Shown: positions 33,318 to 44,935, counted from the first letter of the stretch. The stretch: DNA of 64,000 nucleotides from Blastobasis lacticolella (GCA_905147135.1 LR990055.1:1550001-1614000); one strand, 5' to 3'. Notes: generated by a model not told the origin, from the letters alone. A program made the numbers and translations.

Positions 33318-35066
33318 AGGATAATTGCGTCATTAAAAATTGAATTAAATTGATTCAATTACGCGACAAAAGAACCTGGTTACTATGAAACACAACGTAG
33401 CATGTCATAACCGTTAGCTTTTCTGCGAAAACAAAAAAAATAACCCAATTGTGAATATCTTGGGTCGTTCGCTCTTCACAAGGAATGCATTTTTTGTTGC
33501 TTAATGAAAAAAATATGGGTCACTCATCAGTTAGAACAGCTGAGGTCCTTTTTTGTATCATTTTGGATTTGGACATATACGAATTTAAAATTACTGTATT
33601 CGTTCAATAAACACGTCTTTGCTAATTACAACAAATTATTTGATAGCGTTATTTTTTTTATCTAAGGGTCGTTGAGTGACTGTAGTTTATCATGTGCATT
33701 CAAAATTTTAGTAATGGAAACTTTAAAGATTAAAGTGAAGAATTCTATATAAAATGATTTGAGGAAGGTGATACGTAGGAAAGCTTTGTGTTCCTTAAAT
33801 TAAAACATTTATAGAAATAAGGGGCGTAGAACAAGTACATTTAGCTCGTCACTTTTGTTCAAATTTCAATACCTAATAGAAAATAATAGTTAAAGCAATA
33901 TTTGTGTAAATGTGAATACTAAATCTTAAGATTTAGAGAATTAAGGGGCGTAATACATTGCATATGCGATTCTTCAGTTTAATTACATGGAGCGAGGTAG
34001 TTACTACAGTATGGCTTTGTGTATATATGTGTCGAATCATGGGCGTTCTCGGGCTAAGTTCTTGTGGAGATGAAAATAGGAGCCCGGGATTCAACGTAAT
34101 ATATTATTGTAAACAAATGTTAGGTAGATACACAGTATTATCGCGGGCGTGCCTCCTCAATCCTAGCGGGCATCCTGCCACCCCGCAGCGATGCCCAAGC
34201 GACGCGCATTCCTCGCAAAAGCACTTGACATATTCAATTGCCATTGGTTTAAAATAAAAAACGCGCTACTATTAGCTGGCAGCGTGCAACGATTAGTTTA
34301 TAACGGTAAATGGCGCAAGAGCGCATCAAACTTAAAACTACGATGGTTACAAATGTAGTCATTGGCAGGAAATAATATTACAATTTGGTTTAATAAATTG
34401 TAATCTAGGACATATGTATGTAAATCGTAGTGCGGGAAGAGTTTGAACCGTAGATTGTGAGAAACATTTTCTATTTTCAATCGGACCGACTTTCTACATA
34501 TTTGTCGCAGATGTTAAGGGGCGTTTTGCTTATTAGTAATTGCGTAGGAAATTAATATGTGCATCTTATTTTTCATTTTTTGCTCTTCCAAATAGTATAA
34601 CGCGATTTAAAAGCTTACCATCTGGCGGACCGTGCGCTTGCTTGCCGCCTTATTGGTAAACAAAAAAAAAGGGGAATCCGGAAATGCTAATACTTATAAA
34701 AAAAAACGAACACACGGTCATTCACCCCAAAACAGATGCGTATGAAAAAAGGGAGCACTTTCAGCACAGATGGTGTGACTGTGACCTTTATAATAAGTTT
34801 GCGAGTGACATTGGGTTTGCGATGTTGACGTCAAATAGTGACAAACATATAAGTTTTCTATTTTGGGTTAGGTATTTGAAAGGATCACAACATGTACTTT
34901 TTAAGACTGCAAGGGGCGAAGAATGATAAAACGCAAGCTTCAATAAGTTTGGTTATTAAAAGGGGAGTACCTGATTTAGATTAGACATCTTTGTCGTTTT
35001 CATGTTTTTCAAGTGGTGATTTTCCACGTTCTTCTTCCCTTCAGGAATTAAGAACATGTTCAAATC

Positions 35067-35075
35067 AAAGGGGCG
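35067..35075 (+). promoter_or_regulatory. polypurine tract of LTR element 1
   Basis: AAAGGGGCG sits three bases before the right LTR, the usual place for plus-strand priming. Confidence 0.6.
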
Positions 35076-35078
35076 CTC

Positions 35079-37471
35079 TGTAACGATCACTATGTACCAT
35101 GAGCTCGTCACCGTACAATTTATTTATATATCATATGGTTGTAGTTGATGGACTTGGAAATGAATACGCATATCATACACAGAGCAGTGTGTGGTTAAAA
35201 ATAGTTTGCTTATCATGATTTCTTTTAACAAATGCTCTCAAATACTTAACCAAAAACTTGGTTTTGTAATAAACTTAAACAATTTATTTGACGATAAGAG
35301 AAATATTTTACTTCAAAAGCCCGTAATAAATTTACGCTATTGATTGGTTGGACGACAGGCGAAATATCGTGAATATCTTAAATGTTTGGCGTCAAGTATG
35401 GGACTCAAGAAAAATACTCACAAGTGATAGTGATGTGAAATTCATACAAATACGTTCCAACGAAATATCGAAATAAATAATTGAATAAAAGCGCACCTAA
35501 ATATTAATCGAGTCTAGAATTTAATTTTAATCTACTTGTTTGATGACTCAAATGGATTTGCTTCATAGGAATTAAATATACTCAGTCTGATGAAACATTA
35601 CATCGAGTTTATAGTACCTAAAATGTCTTTATATTGTTTACTTATAAGTCCCTACATTATAAATGTTGGTCTAAAGAAATTTCACATCGAAGCCATTTGC
35701 TTACGTATTTTTGTTTGCGTTGGTTAAATTTTATCGACTCGGTAAATAAATAAAACGTATGCACACATCCCTACATCCCTAGCTGTTGTAACATTTAACT
35801 ATTTTCGGTTTATCAGAAACATTTTGTAAAATTTATGGATGTGCGAACGTTATAAGAGCAGTCGCTTTAGACCTCATAAACTTAGAAATATTTCATTTTT
35901 TGTTTGTTTGAAATATTGAACTGTTGGAATTTTGACGATAACGATTTAAAGCAAGGTGGCCAGAGTAGGAGAAAACGAGGACAGTCAGCCCTTGGGTCGC
36001 GTCGCGTGAACATCATCGTATCCATTTCAGTAACTAAGAAACCCCAGGCTTTCCAAATTTCCTCGAAAAGTTCATTACAACTCGCGTGTAGTTTGTTAAA
36101 ATAATAGTGCTTCATTATTTTGTGTTATCTTTCAGCTTTGTGAAGTTTCTTTCGTTCTCTATCTATTTCTTAATCTCCGTAGTGTCAGTGATTTGGTTTG
36201 TTTTACATTTGTCTTTGTTTCTAAGTTTCGAAAGCGTAAGTTACATTCTCATTACTTATATGGTAGTTAAAAGTATTTATTAGGGCTCTTAGAGATTTCA
36301 ACATAAGTGTGAAAGGTGATTAAAATACAAATTTGAGGAAAATATTACCAAATTAAATATCATCAGTACTCACCCTCACTGAATAAAAAACTATAAAACT
36401 AACCTGGGACACAGTTTCGGATGTGACATCGAATACACTCTAAGAGAATGAGTCCGGCACGAATCCCGACTTGGTCTTCGATGGCCTAGGCGCTCTAACT
36501 AAGTCTACGCCTAGGTTTGCCGCCGAATTCTGGTACGATTTTGGCCCATGTTCCGTTTAATACCCTTTGTGCTTTTAAAGCTTTAATGACATTTTCCTAC
36601 GGACATGAATCTCGAGTTTGGATCGAAACCTGGCCCGAGTCGTTATCGTCCCTCACTAGGCACACAACTTACACACGCGAAGTAAATAAAATTTAAATAA
36701 TAGCCTCTCCTTTGACTCGTGAGTCGATAGGTAGGACCAGAATAATACCTGACGAGATGATCGGAATATGTGTGACGGTTTGAGCGAAGTAGACAATAGG
36801 TCACTGGTTCGTTTGATGTCGAAGGCTTTGCTGGTTGGCTGAGATATGAGGTGTGATGGGAGTTTCAGTTCCTTATCGATTAGGTAGGTTTTCCGAGACC
36901 TAATGGCCTCTATTCTATATTATTTAGGTGAGGATAACGTTAGGGTTTCGCAATCATAGGGTTAGAGTGGCCACAGAAGAAAGAAGAATCCGTTGCCGTT
37001 TCGAGTGCTGTCAAAGCTAAGTCGCATGTTTACTTTATACTTTGTTTGATTTCTTGTACGGATTTTATAAATTGTTTGACTATTTCGATTTGCGTGGATT
37101 ACATTTAAATCATCTTTATTACGCGGATTTATGTTTCATTCGTTTCATTTTTTAAGGATTTTGATATTTGATTTTACTTTTATTTATGTGAACTAAATTT
37201 TATTTATTTGCGAATATCATCCGGATATTCGTGCGGTTGAATTATAGAGAATTGCTATAAAACTTACATATTCCTTGGGACGTTTTTCAAAATGTGTACA
37301 CAACGAAATAGGTCTGAAAATTAAAATCAATAACTAGACGATCACTTGCTTACGGCCAAATCACAATATGTAAAAATATATTTATTATGTTATGTCTACT
37401 CTTTATAGGTAGATACTCGTATGTGTGTATTTATATAGACATATAGGTATTAGGGTGACTGAGAAGTTACA
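35079..37471 (+). repeat. 3' LTR of LTR element 1
   Basis: 2393 bp with the same termini as the 5' LTR. It includes a 620-bp segment (about 36064-36683) absent from the 5' copy. That segment has neither target duplication nor inverted ends, so a deletion in the 5' LTR is more likely than an insertion here. Confidence 0.92.
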
Positions 37472-37679
37472 ATACCCAATTGGTCACAATCATAATGGAC
37501 TCGCGGTTGACTCTCAATTGAATATCAATAGCATATGAGGAAATACAATTAGCAGAGTTGAGCCCCAGGTTCGAGCAGCGCGGTGCTCAACGGAATGAGA
37601 AAACACATTGGCACACGGACGCTACACGGTGGCTGCGCGGACGGGGATAAGGAGGTGCTCCGGTTTAAGCTCTTGAACA

Positions 37680-37925
37680 TCTTGACCATGATTCAGGATT
37701 TGGCAGATCAGGTACATACAGCGGAGCCATCTGACCTCCGAACCCAGCTACCAAGGGAAACTGACCAGATTGGATCATTGTTACACATTCAGTCCCCTGA
37801 ATGTGCAGGTTTCATCACGATGTTTTTCCTCACCGTATGAGCATGGTCCCTCAGCGTAAGCGTATGGTCAGGTTCCACCGTTAACGCCATGGAGGTCAGA
37901 CGACAATTTCTCAACTATAATTGCT
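37680..37925. mobile_element. SINE-B copy followed by an inverted SINE-B fragment
   Basis: 37680-37850 reads in minus SINE-B order ('TTGACCATGATTCAGGATTT', 'GACCAGATTGGATCATTG', 'TTTCATCACGATGTTTTTCC'). 37866-37925 then reads in plus order ('TGGTCAGGTTCCACCGTTAA', 'CATGGAGGTCAGACGACAAT'). Confidence 0.65.
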
Positions 37926-38160
37926 CTAGCCCTCAGGCACTTGCCACACTTGTTCTCGGCGACGCGCTTTATCTGTAGGTATACATTCCCAAAATATCTG
38001 TCTGTCATGCTTTTCATGCAGTGTTTTGGCCCTTCACGTGCCTAATATCTGACCCTCACAACCCGTTATGGAAAAGCCGATTCGCCATAGCCTTGTCAGC
38101 CAAATCCTCTATATAGGGATATAGATGCCCTGATGATATTCGCTATATTTCATTAGTTAT

Positions 38161-38221
38161 CGTTGCCTCAAATGTTTGACAAATAGGTGCCGTACCCATT
38201 TGTCAAACATTTGAGGCAACG
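38161..38221. repeat. 61-bp hairpin with perfect 24-bp arms
   Basis: 38161-38184 and 38198-38221 are exact reverse complements; pairing continues over three more bases beyond one mismatch, leaving a loop of about five bases. It has no neighbouring gene. It could be a tiny foldback element or a hairpin RNA, but nothing supports transcription. Confidence 0.95.
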
Positions 38222-38912
38222 CTCGTAGTAAACGCTGTATTTGCTACAGAATCTCCACTTATCTCCCTAAGCTAACATGATGCGTTGAGAGACAAGCAAA
38301 TTCCCTTGAGGTGCTCGTCGGAGGGTATACTGAGCGTGACGTCATATTACAAATCTGCCAAAGACAGCCTTCTTGAGCCGCCTTTGAAGAGGGTGCGAGT
38401 ATACTCGAGTAACTCTCTGAACGATGTATTTGCGTTCAAGTGTGTATTACAGATGACACGTTGAAAACTGGCCTGTATGGTAGGATGAAGTGGTACGTCG
38501 TGTGTGTTTCAAGATCAATGATTATTCCAAACTTGCTTTAGTTCCGTGCTTCAATAGAAAAATAAACCGTAAGTTATTTCAGACACGGGGCAAATTTTCG
38601 TAGTCTCATAGTAGTTTTAACGCACCTGCGGTTTTTCCATTTTTAACTCCGTATCAAATAATTTTACAACATCTTTAAATTTACGTGGAGGGAAGTCGGA
38701 ACCTAATTCGCTGCCTATTCCTACTTTTACTTTTTAGTTCCAAGGCTGATATTGGGATTGCCCTCGTTCCTCGTGATTGTCAAAACTCCGTGAGAAGCAA
38801 TGTCAAGGAACAGTAGTAAGAAACGCTCGCAGAATCCAGGAGTAGATGGGTGACCGTTTCGCATTTTAAGGCTAGTCGAGCTTCAGTACCGCAACGAGCT
38901 CGCTAATCGTTA

Positions 38913-39282
38913 AGGCGCATTTTCATTGGTCGATAAATCGGTCGTTAGCCCGAATTCGGGGACTTCCCGCATGCGGGCTAACGCCCAATGAAATTCATCG
39001 GTCGATAACTCGGTCGATTAAATTCTTGCGGGGACTTACAGCATTCGGGATAGCGACCAATGAAATTAGTCAGTCGATAACTTGGTCGATACAAAGCATT
39101 CGGGGACTCCCTCATAGCACCTCGGTCATTAGACGTCATCAGTCAACACGGTTCTTTCCCACCTTGCACGCGGACGCTAACGACCAATGTAAACGGTTCC
39201 CCGCATGCGGGCCCTAGGGCATGCGTTACAGAAATCTCCCGTACCCCGCATACGGGCGCTAACGACCATTGAAAATGCGCCT
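38913..39282. mobile_element. PIF/Harbinger-like MITE with internal palindromes
   Basis: Terminal inverted repeats AGGCGCATTTTCATTGGTCG (left) and its near-perfect inverse at 39263-39282 (one mismatch) are flanked by TTA on both sides (38910-38912, 39283-39285), the target duplication typical of PIF/Harbinger. Inside, 'TCGGTCGATAA'-like and 'CCCGCATGCGGGC'-like palindromes recur at spacings of roughly 60-80 bp. No transposase. Confidence 0.75.
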
Positions 39283-39349
39283 TTAGGTATGCCTTCTAAT
39301 ACCAAGCGGCCAAGTTGGCCAAGCGAAGATGACCAATGTCTTCCGCTGG

Positions 39350-39400
39350 GGATCCTTAGGCTGGCTGACCAGTCTCGGGAGCCGATGGGCATCTACATAG
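39350..39400. repeat. short repeat shared with 15838-15890
   Basis: 'GCTGGGGATCCTTAG' followed by a TCGGGAGCCGATGGGCATC-like end occurs at both places; on the minus strand both read 'MPIGSR...LRIPS'. Probably a fragment of an unidentified retroelement. Confidence 0.4.
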
Positions 39401-39454
39401 AAACGGCGGTAACGAGTTACCGCATTCCACTGATATCCCCAAATACTAAGCTTC

Positions 39455-39835
39455 GGAGCGTCGGTGCCCTTGTGGTAACGGTAGTCGACTCGCACTGCGA
39501 GACGTAACGGGTTCGAATCCCAATGCCGAAAATGAACAAATGATTCTTTTCTCAGTTATGTACATTAATTGAATACTAAACAATGCTCTTACGGTAGGGA
39601 AAACATCGTGATGAAAACTGCACATTTATGCGACTCATTGGACCATGACACTGGAACATGATAGGTCGTCAGGATCCAATCTGGTCAGGTTTCCCTGTTG
39701 ACAGGGTCACGCAGGTCAGATGGCAGTCACTCCATTGTAATTACCTGATCTGCCAAATCCTGGATCAAGGTCTAGGTGGACCCCGGGCTTTCGTGAGCGA
39801 GAGCATTAACGCCAAGATGGCCACTAAGCTGAGTT
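39455..39835 (+). mobile_element. SINE-B, full-length reference copy
   Basis: The tRNA-like head is clear: A-box-like 'TGGTAACGGTAG' (about 39472) and B box 'GGGTTCGAATCCC' (about 39510), about 38 bases apart. The body follows with 'TACGGTAGGGAAAACATCGT', 'TCTGGTCAGGTTTCCCTG' and 'CAGATGGCAGTCACTCCATT', and the end 'GAGCATTAACGCCAAGATGG'. This copy fixes the orientation of the whole family. Confidence 0.8.
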
Positions 39836-40557
39836 GCCTGCGCCTTGTCATTATACCTATACCAACATCCCATGCTGGACCCATAACAATATCTGCACCC
39901 AGATACGTCGCTTTCTCACATTTCCACGAGAGTCCGAATATTTTATTCATACTAGTGCCGCATAATGTGCAGCGAATGTCGGTCCAAATACGTGCTGTGT
40001 CGCAGCCAAGAAATGGATATCATGCGACGGCCCATTCTGTACCAGGGAGGGAGATGAAATCATTTTAAAGCCGAGAAAATGTCTCGGCGTCTTTGTTAAA
40101 TGGCAAAGGCAAAGCGTGTTGGATTCTTTTTAACAACGAATGCAAAAGAGGGCGATATAAAGTTTGACGCGTGTATCTGAGTCTCTGGAATTGTATCTCC
40201 CTAACGTCTCGGCCGATTTTGAAGCGTTTTTTTATTTCGAAGCCGGTTTAATCAGGTTTTCAGTGTTTTATTCAAATCTGTACTGTAGTTTAGGATACAT
40301 TTAAGTAGCTATATGTAAACTGTGTAGAACCGTCTCAGTAGTCAATAGTTTGTATAGTGCATTCTTGATCGAACTCCACTGTATTTTTTTTATATATAAA
40401 TAAGGTGGCAAACAAGATTACGGCCTACCTGTCAAAATACTTTTGTATACAAGCTCCACTATAATTGATATAAACTTAATATATTGCGACCGGTTTCGAA
40501 TGAATAATCAGACAATTTTAATTATAGTAGAACTTGTGTTAAAATCTATTTTAGCCC
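39836..40557. other. no gene recognised
   Basis: Contains the end of a chance frame (39658-40068) across SINE-B and AT-rich sequence. Confidence 0.4.
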
Positions 40558-40673
40558 TCGCGGTGAAAAAACTACTAAGTTTACAGTAAACACAAAAAGG
40601 TACCGTTACATGTTTGAACATAACTAAATCCTGCAGCGTAGCCTCGAGCCGTTATCCCGTAGCTGAGCTCTAA
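40558..40673. repeat. direct repeat shared with 55891-55995
   Basis: Both copies run from 'CGGTGAAAAAACTACTAAGT' to the AGCCTCGAGCC(G/C)TTATCCC block with few differences. The second copy lies just upstream of duplication unit 2, so this block may mark the original start of the duplicated unit. Confidence 0.85.
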
Positions 40674-42180
40674 TAACTACCAGTAATATCGTGAGGGAAT
40701 AGCGGGCTGCCTGGTACCTTGTAATTAGCTTTTGATGTGCTGTATTCCGTATGGAGGGGCTGCAAAATGTACTGCTTGCAAAGTTGACTAAAATAAAATC
40801 TTCAAGTAAGGTATGTATAAATTATTAACAGTATTTGGATGAGATTTTGCAGCGTTGTGGCTCAGAAATTAGGCTGAATAAGCTGCAGTGACTGCTTATT
40901 TATTTTTTATTTATTTATCCATCTATTTCAGGCAACTGAGGCCCATATTTATAGATACACAAACAACATAAATACAAAATAAACTGATATAAAATACAGA
41001 CAAAGATAAAACCTATACCTACATACAAATTATTATAAATTGTAAACTAATATATACAAATATAATTTATTAATATCTTAAAAAATAACTGACACTTAAT
41101 GTCGTTAGGCGGCACCGGAAATTCTGGGTCGCCCACGGAATTGCCACACACCACACTCTTCGGCCAATATTCTTCCCTCATGAAGCAATCCAAATCTGCG
41201 GTGGGAACCAACGCCACGAACGAGTTGAACGTAAGTTCATGGTTTGATTATATCTTGGTTATGCAGATGTGCTCCTCCACGTCATTTGCCGTCACCGTGT
41301 AATGAAAGCGGGACAGGGAGAGCGCCGTGGTCGGTGTCGTAGGGCTTATCATCAGGCAGGCCGTATGCTTGTTTGACACCTTAGTGGTACACCACGTTTT
41401 CGAATTTTACATGAAAGAAGTTGCGAGCAATAGCTACAAATGAAAAAAAAATGAAAATATGAAGTCAAACAGCTTTGTCAAACAGCGAGCATGTCATGGG
41501 TCGACGCCAGCATGGCGTGTCCTTGGCGTATGGAAGTCTTCATACAAAACACACCGAGCTTGGCGGGGCATCACACGCCACGCCAGCCCTTGTCGTGATG
41601 ATAAACTGCGGCGCGGGAGCGCGGCGTAGCGATTTTTGTACAAATTCGAAAATTGATGTTGGTGTACGTACGTAAAATTAAATTCTTTACGATCTAAGTA
41701 ATAAATATTACAAAAATGTCACTTTAAAAGCGCTAATTTGTGAAAGTTTTGCATACCGAGGTGTGACGTGTTACCATAGTGTGACTACGACCCGCCAGCC
41801 TGGCGTCGCGCCAACGCCACGCTACGGCAAAGCCTGCTGTATGACAAAACCTTCAAAGTTTGAGAAAAGCGATACAATTTCTTAACCCGATACCTTCACA
41901 AATGTCACACTAACCCAAATCAAAATCAACTGAACCCAAGTGCGCTGGTAAACGAAAGTACTAAGGGATATTCCCTGGACATCAAACTATGTAGTTGAGT
42001 TACATCAGACATCACTTTGAAAACAAATATAAACAGTCAAAGTGCTCGAAAGCGGTCCCAAGCGCTGTAACAAAGTTAGTCGGGTCGGACAAGCCGTTTC
42101 TTGCTTATGTCGTTACTGGATTTTCGATAAGTTCTTTAGTTATTTTCTTCTACACTACTATACGAGTACTAAGTAATAAA
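40674..42180. other. no gene recognised
   Basis: AT-rich to about 41100, then a GC-richer stretch with repeated GGCGTGGC- and CACGCCA-like words (41490-41830). Short frames only. Confidence 0.4.
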
Positions 42181-42185
42181 ATTAT

Positions 42186-42571
42186 CATCTTGGCGTTTAT
42201 GTCCCGGTTGTGCTCTCGCGCAAGGGCCCGCCTTGATCATGATCCAGGATTTTGCAAATTGGATAATTACAGTGAAGCGACCGCTTTCTGACCTCCGTGA
42301 CCCTGCTACCAGGGCAACTTGACCAGATTGGATCATGGTTATACATTCAGTTGCCTGAATTTGCAGGTTTCATCACGATATTTTCCCTCGCCATAAGAGC
42401 ATAACTCAGAATAGAGTCATTGGTACAGTCAGGTTCAGGGGGAACCTCTATTTAGTGTATGCTGGGGGAAAGTCCATTCACTCTGCAGCTAACTGTACAT
42501 GGTGGCAGTGGGATACGAACCCTGTACGTCTAGCTTACGAGTCGGTTACCTTTACCATTAAGCCACAGACG
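42186..42571 (-). mobile_element. SINE-B, nearly full copy
   Basis: Reads 'ATCTTGGCGTTTATGTCCCG' at the left and ends in a tRNA-like head region ('GTGGGATACGAACCCTGTAC', 'CTTTACCATTAAGCCACAGA') at the right. Confidence 0.75.
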
Positions 42572-42875
42572 ACACACCTGGCTCTATATGAAAGAATGAC
42601 AATAATGTGTTTTAAAAGTGTTATAACAACCGATCTTTTGTAATAACAAGACCACAATAAAATAAAAGAACTGAATCGAATTCAACATTATGTCACTGTA
42701 GTTTTTTCGTGAATAACAATCCTTCAGATATTATTTTCATTTGCGAGTTTATTTTCATAACATACACTGTAGAAATTAAAAATGATATTCTGTAGCTGGT
42801 CAAAATCACCTGCACGCAATAATGGGCACGTATCTCGGCGTGGTAACACCAACATAGAGAGGCTAGTTAAGTAGT

Positions 42876-43030
42876 AGAAGGCAGTGTGGAAGGCACGCGG
42901 CAGATCTCCAACGAGGTGGACGGACCAAGTTAGAAAGGCTTTTGACCCCTTTTTTTTTTTTTTTTTTGCGCCCATCGCAAAGGAAATGGGCACCCTCCGG
43001 TATAGCGGTTGGGAGGGAGGAGGTTCAGGG
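42876..43030. mobile_element. RTE-like C-terminal fragment abutting another retroposon tail
   Basis: 42885-42945 on the plus strand reads 'WKARGRSPTRWTDQVRKAF', resembling the R-G-R-S-P-x-R-W-x-D-Q motif near the end of RTE-like polymerases. The T run 42950-42967 then begins a minus-strand retroposon 3' end, also present at 6833-6960. Confidence 0.55.
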
Positions 43031-43398
43031 CGCTTGACAGTTCGTATTGACCCCTTCACAAGTTCACAAGCAAAGCAGCTATGAGGGTAGAATGGCGGCG
43101 ACTGGTGAAGCGCGCAATCAACCCTTAACGACCACGACCACTCTGCCAAGAGTGCTACGACTGAGAGTGCTACGACTGAGAAGAAGTCAAAATTAACGGT
43201 CAATACAGTTAGAAGTTAATTTATGGAAATTACATTGGTTTTGGGGATGGGAAGCGGATGCAGAGCCGGTCTTTGAAGTACCTGAGGTACGTTTTTATTT
43301 TATGTGAGTATAGTGGCAAAGTATTCGGTTTGTGTGACACGTATCGGATTGTGAAACAGTTTTTTACAACTAACCGGGCAGGTACTTGAATCCGGCTT

Positions 43399-43625
43399 TG
43401 ACCACCATCTCACCTGCTGCTAATTGACGGTGCGGCTGAGCACCCAGACCGATCTGTCGGTCTTCGAGTAATGTACACAGTCCTTATTCGGTCACCAACA
43501 AGTGTAAACAGGTATTCAGTTCGCCCGTACTCAACGCACGTAAACACGCCAGAAATTACTCTACTTAATTTCAAGCTGCAATTTTGTACTATATTGAACT
43601 GGAAAGACTTCACTAGTTTGCAGCT
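43399..43625 (-). mobile_element. LINE-like 3' fragment, unit 1
   Basis: 'ACCACCATCTCACCTGCTGC' and 'GACCGATCTGTCGGTCTTCG' are retained at 56170-56240. The reverse frame (43410-43613) is open in both but has no recognisable domain. It resembles the untranslated 3' parts of lepidopteran LINEs. Confidence 0.35.
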
Positions 43626-44341
43626 AATATCGAGACCGCAGTTACGTTGAACAATTACGTCCCCTTTGACTTACAAACTGTATTACCAGCTCCTTTGATA
43701 CTGCACATTCATTTCCAGCCACATACATTACCGCAGTAGAAGCACCGCTACGAATAAAAAAGGAAAAGAACGGGGTCTGCGGCGAAAAAACCAAACGTAA
43801 CGTTGGTTTTCCATCCCGGATACTGCAGATAGCTCGCAACGATTATTCCATTTTCCAAAACATGAAAACGCCACTGGAACCTGGAATGTTTTTCGTGTAT
43901 CGCTGATGCGTTTTTGGCTGCTCCTTTTTAATTCTCTTTTGTTTATGGATTTGGCTCGCGCGCGTTGCGGATAATTCGGATTGTTGCTAGTTTTTTGCTC
44001 ACAATAGGAAATCCAAATAAGACATCTTGGTTTTACTTATAGACATAGACATAGACAATATTTTATCCGGATCTTCATTACATCCTTAACCTAAGGTAAG
44101 TACAGTAAATTATAATTATTGAAAATAACATAAGACCAGCCAGTGATGTTGATTCTTTCTTTCTTTCTTATAATGCTGTGAGGGCTAATGCCTGTCACAG
44201 CGCTGGTTTTCAGGAAAGCCCATGCTTCCCACGCGCGTTACGCGAACGGTTATAAATATTATTTAAATATCAAAATGTGTACGATGACATCTTGTGGTCT
44301 CTCTGAAGGGTTAAAGTTCGTAACGAAGTAATAAAAATATT

Positions 44342-44640
44342 CATCTTGGCGTTAATGTCCCAGTTTTGCTCTCGCGGGGGTACGGGGTCCGCCTTGATCC
44401 AGGATTTGGCTGATCAGGTAATTACAGTGGGGCGAGTATCATTTGACCTCCGTGACTCTGTTACCAGGGGTACCTGACCAGATTGGATCATGGTCACACA
44501 TTCAGTTGACTAAATGTGCAGGTTTCATCACGATGTTTTCCCTCGATGTAGGGCATCGGTTAAAATTCAACAAATGTACATAACTCGGAAAAGAGTCATT
44601 GGTACACGGCGACACTGGGATTCGAACCCTCTCGCTGTAA
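44342..44640 (-). mobile_element. SINE-B copy in unit 1
   Basis: Same insertion as 56915 and 63073 in the other units, so it predates the duplication. The head is cut after 'GGGATTCGAACCC'. Confidence 0.75.
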
Positions 44641-44935
44641 GTAGCTTACAGAATAAGTAAGCAGACGTGACAGTGGGCTGAGCATATCTGACATAATTCG
44701 ACTAGACGACTGTTGGAGATGAAGATGAAGGATTAAACAATGGTCCTAGGTTCTAGAGCCTCTTACCTCAATAAAACCAATTAAACAAGCACTCTAACCA
44801 GCTATTAACCAATAGGCGACCTGACTGGTTCAGTTGGTTAACAAGCCGGTCTGTCACGCAAAGGTTTAATTCCCGGCCTGGCAGAAATTGAAAATATGAA
44901 TAATTAATTTCTGTTAAGGTTCTGGGTGTTATATG

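Larger units (their letters stand above)
33300..35078 (+). other. non-coding interior of LTR element 1 with repeated AAGGGGCG
   Basis: Exact AAGGGGCG octamers occur at 33819, 33943, 34516, 34911 and 35068. The last forms the tract immediately before the 3' LTR, and looser variants (AAAGGGG) lie near 34670 and 34957. The longest frames (33958-34257 and 34684-34926) have no similarity that I recognise. Confidence 0.75.
31475..37475. mobile_element. coding-less LTR retrotransposon 1 (LARD-like), 4-bp target duplication
   Basis: Element 31479-37471 lies between exact ATAC duplications at 31475-31478 and 37472-37475. Two long direct repeats start TGTAAC and end GTTACA (TG...CA, short inverted termini): 31479-33299 and 35079-37471. 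The 1779-bp interior (33300-35078) has a candidate primer-binding site four bases after the left LTR and a polypurine-like AAAGGGGCG just before the right LTR. I find no gag, protease, RT, RNase H or integrase frame in the interior or LTRs. This matches the description of large retrotransposon derivatives, mobilised by proteins of another element. Only seven substitutions were noticed between the LTRs in roughly 1.77 kb aligned, so insertion is recent. The superfamily cannot be assigned. Confidence 0.9.

Noticed and set aside
33958..34257. Candidate gag of LTR element 1
   Set aside because: 99 codons, no zinc knuckle, no capsid-like features, and nothing in frame after it.
35882..36115. 77-codon minus-strand frame in the 3' LTR
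   Set aside because: Looks protein-like in part but is cut by the 620-bp difference between LTRs and has no match to a retroelement domain that I can name.
31479..37471. Simple segmental duplication of a 1.8-kb block
   Set aside because: TG...CA termini, a 4-bp direct repeat outside the outer ends, and primer- and polypurine-like sites at the right places fit an LTR retrotransposon much better.
39508..39525. Possible tRNA gene from the B box GGGTTCGAATCCC and similar boxes at 7800, 54770, 57430, 62010 and 63770
   Set aside because: Each is the head of a SINE copy with a conserved non-tRNA body; no closed acceptor stem can be formed.
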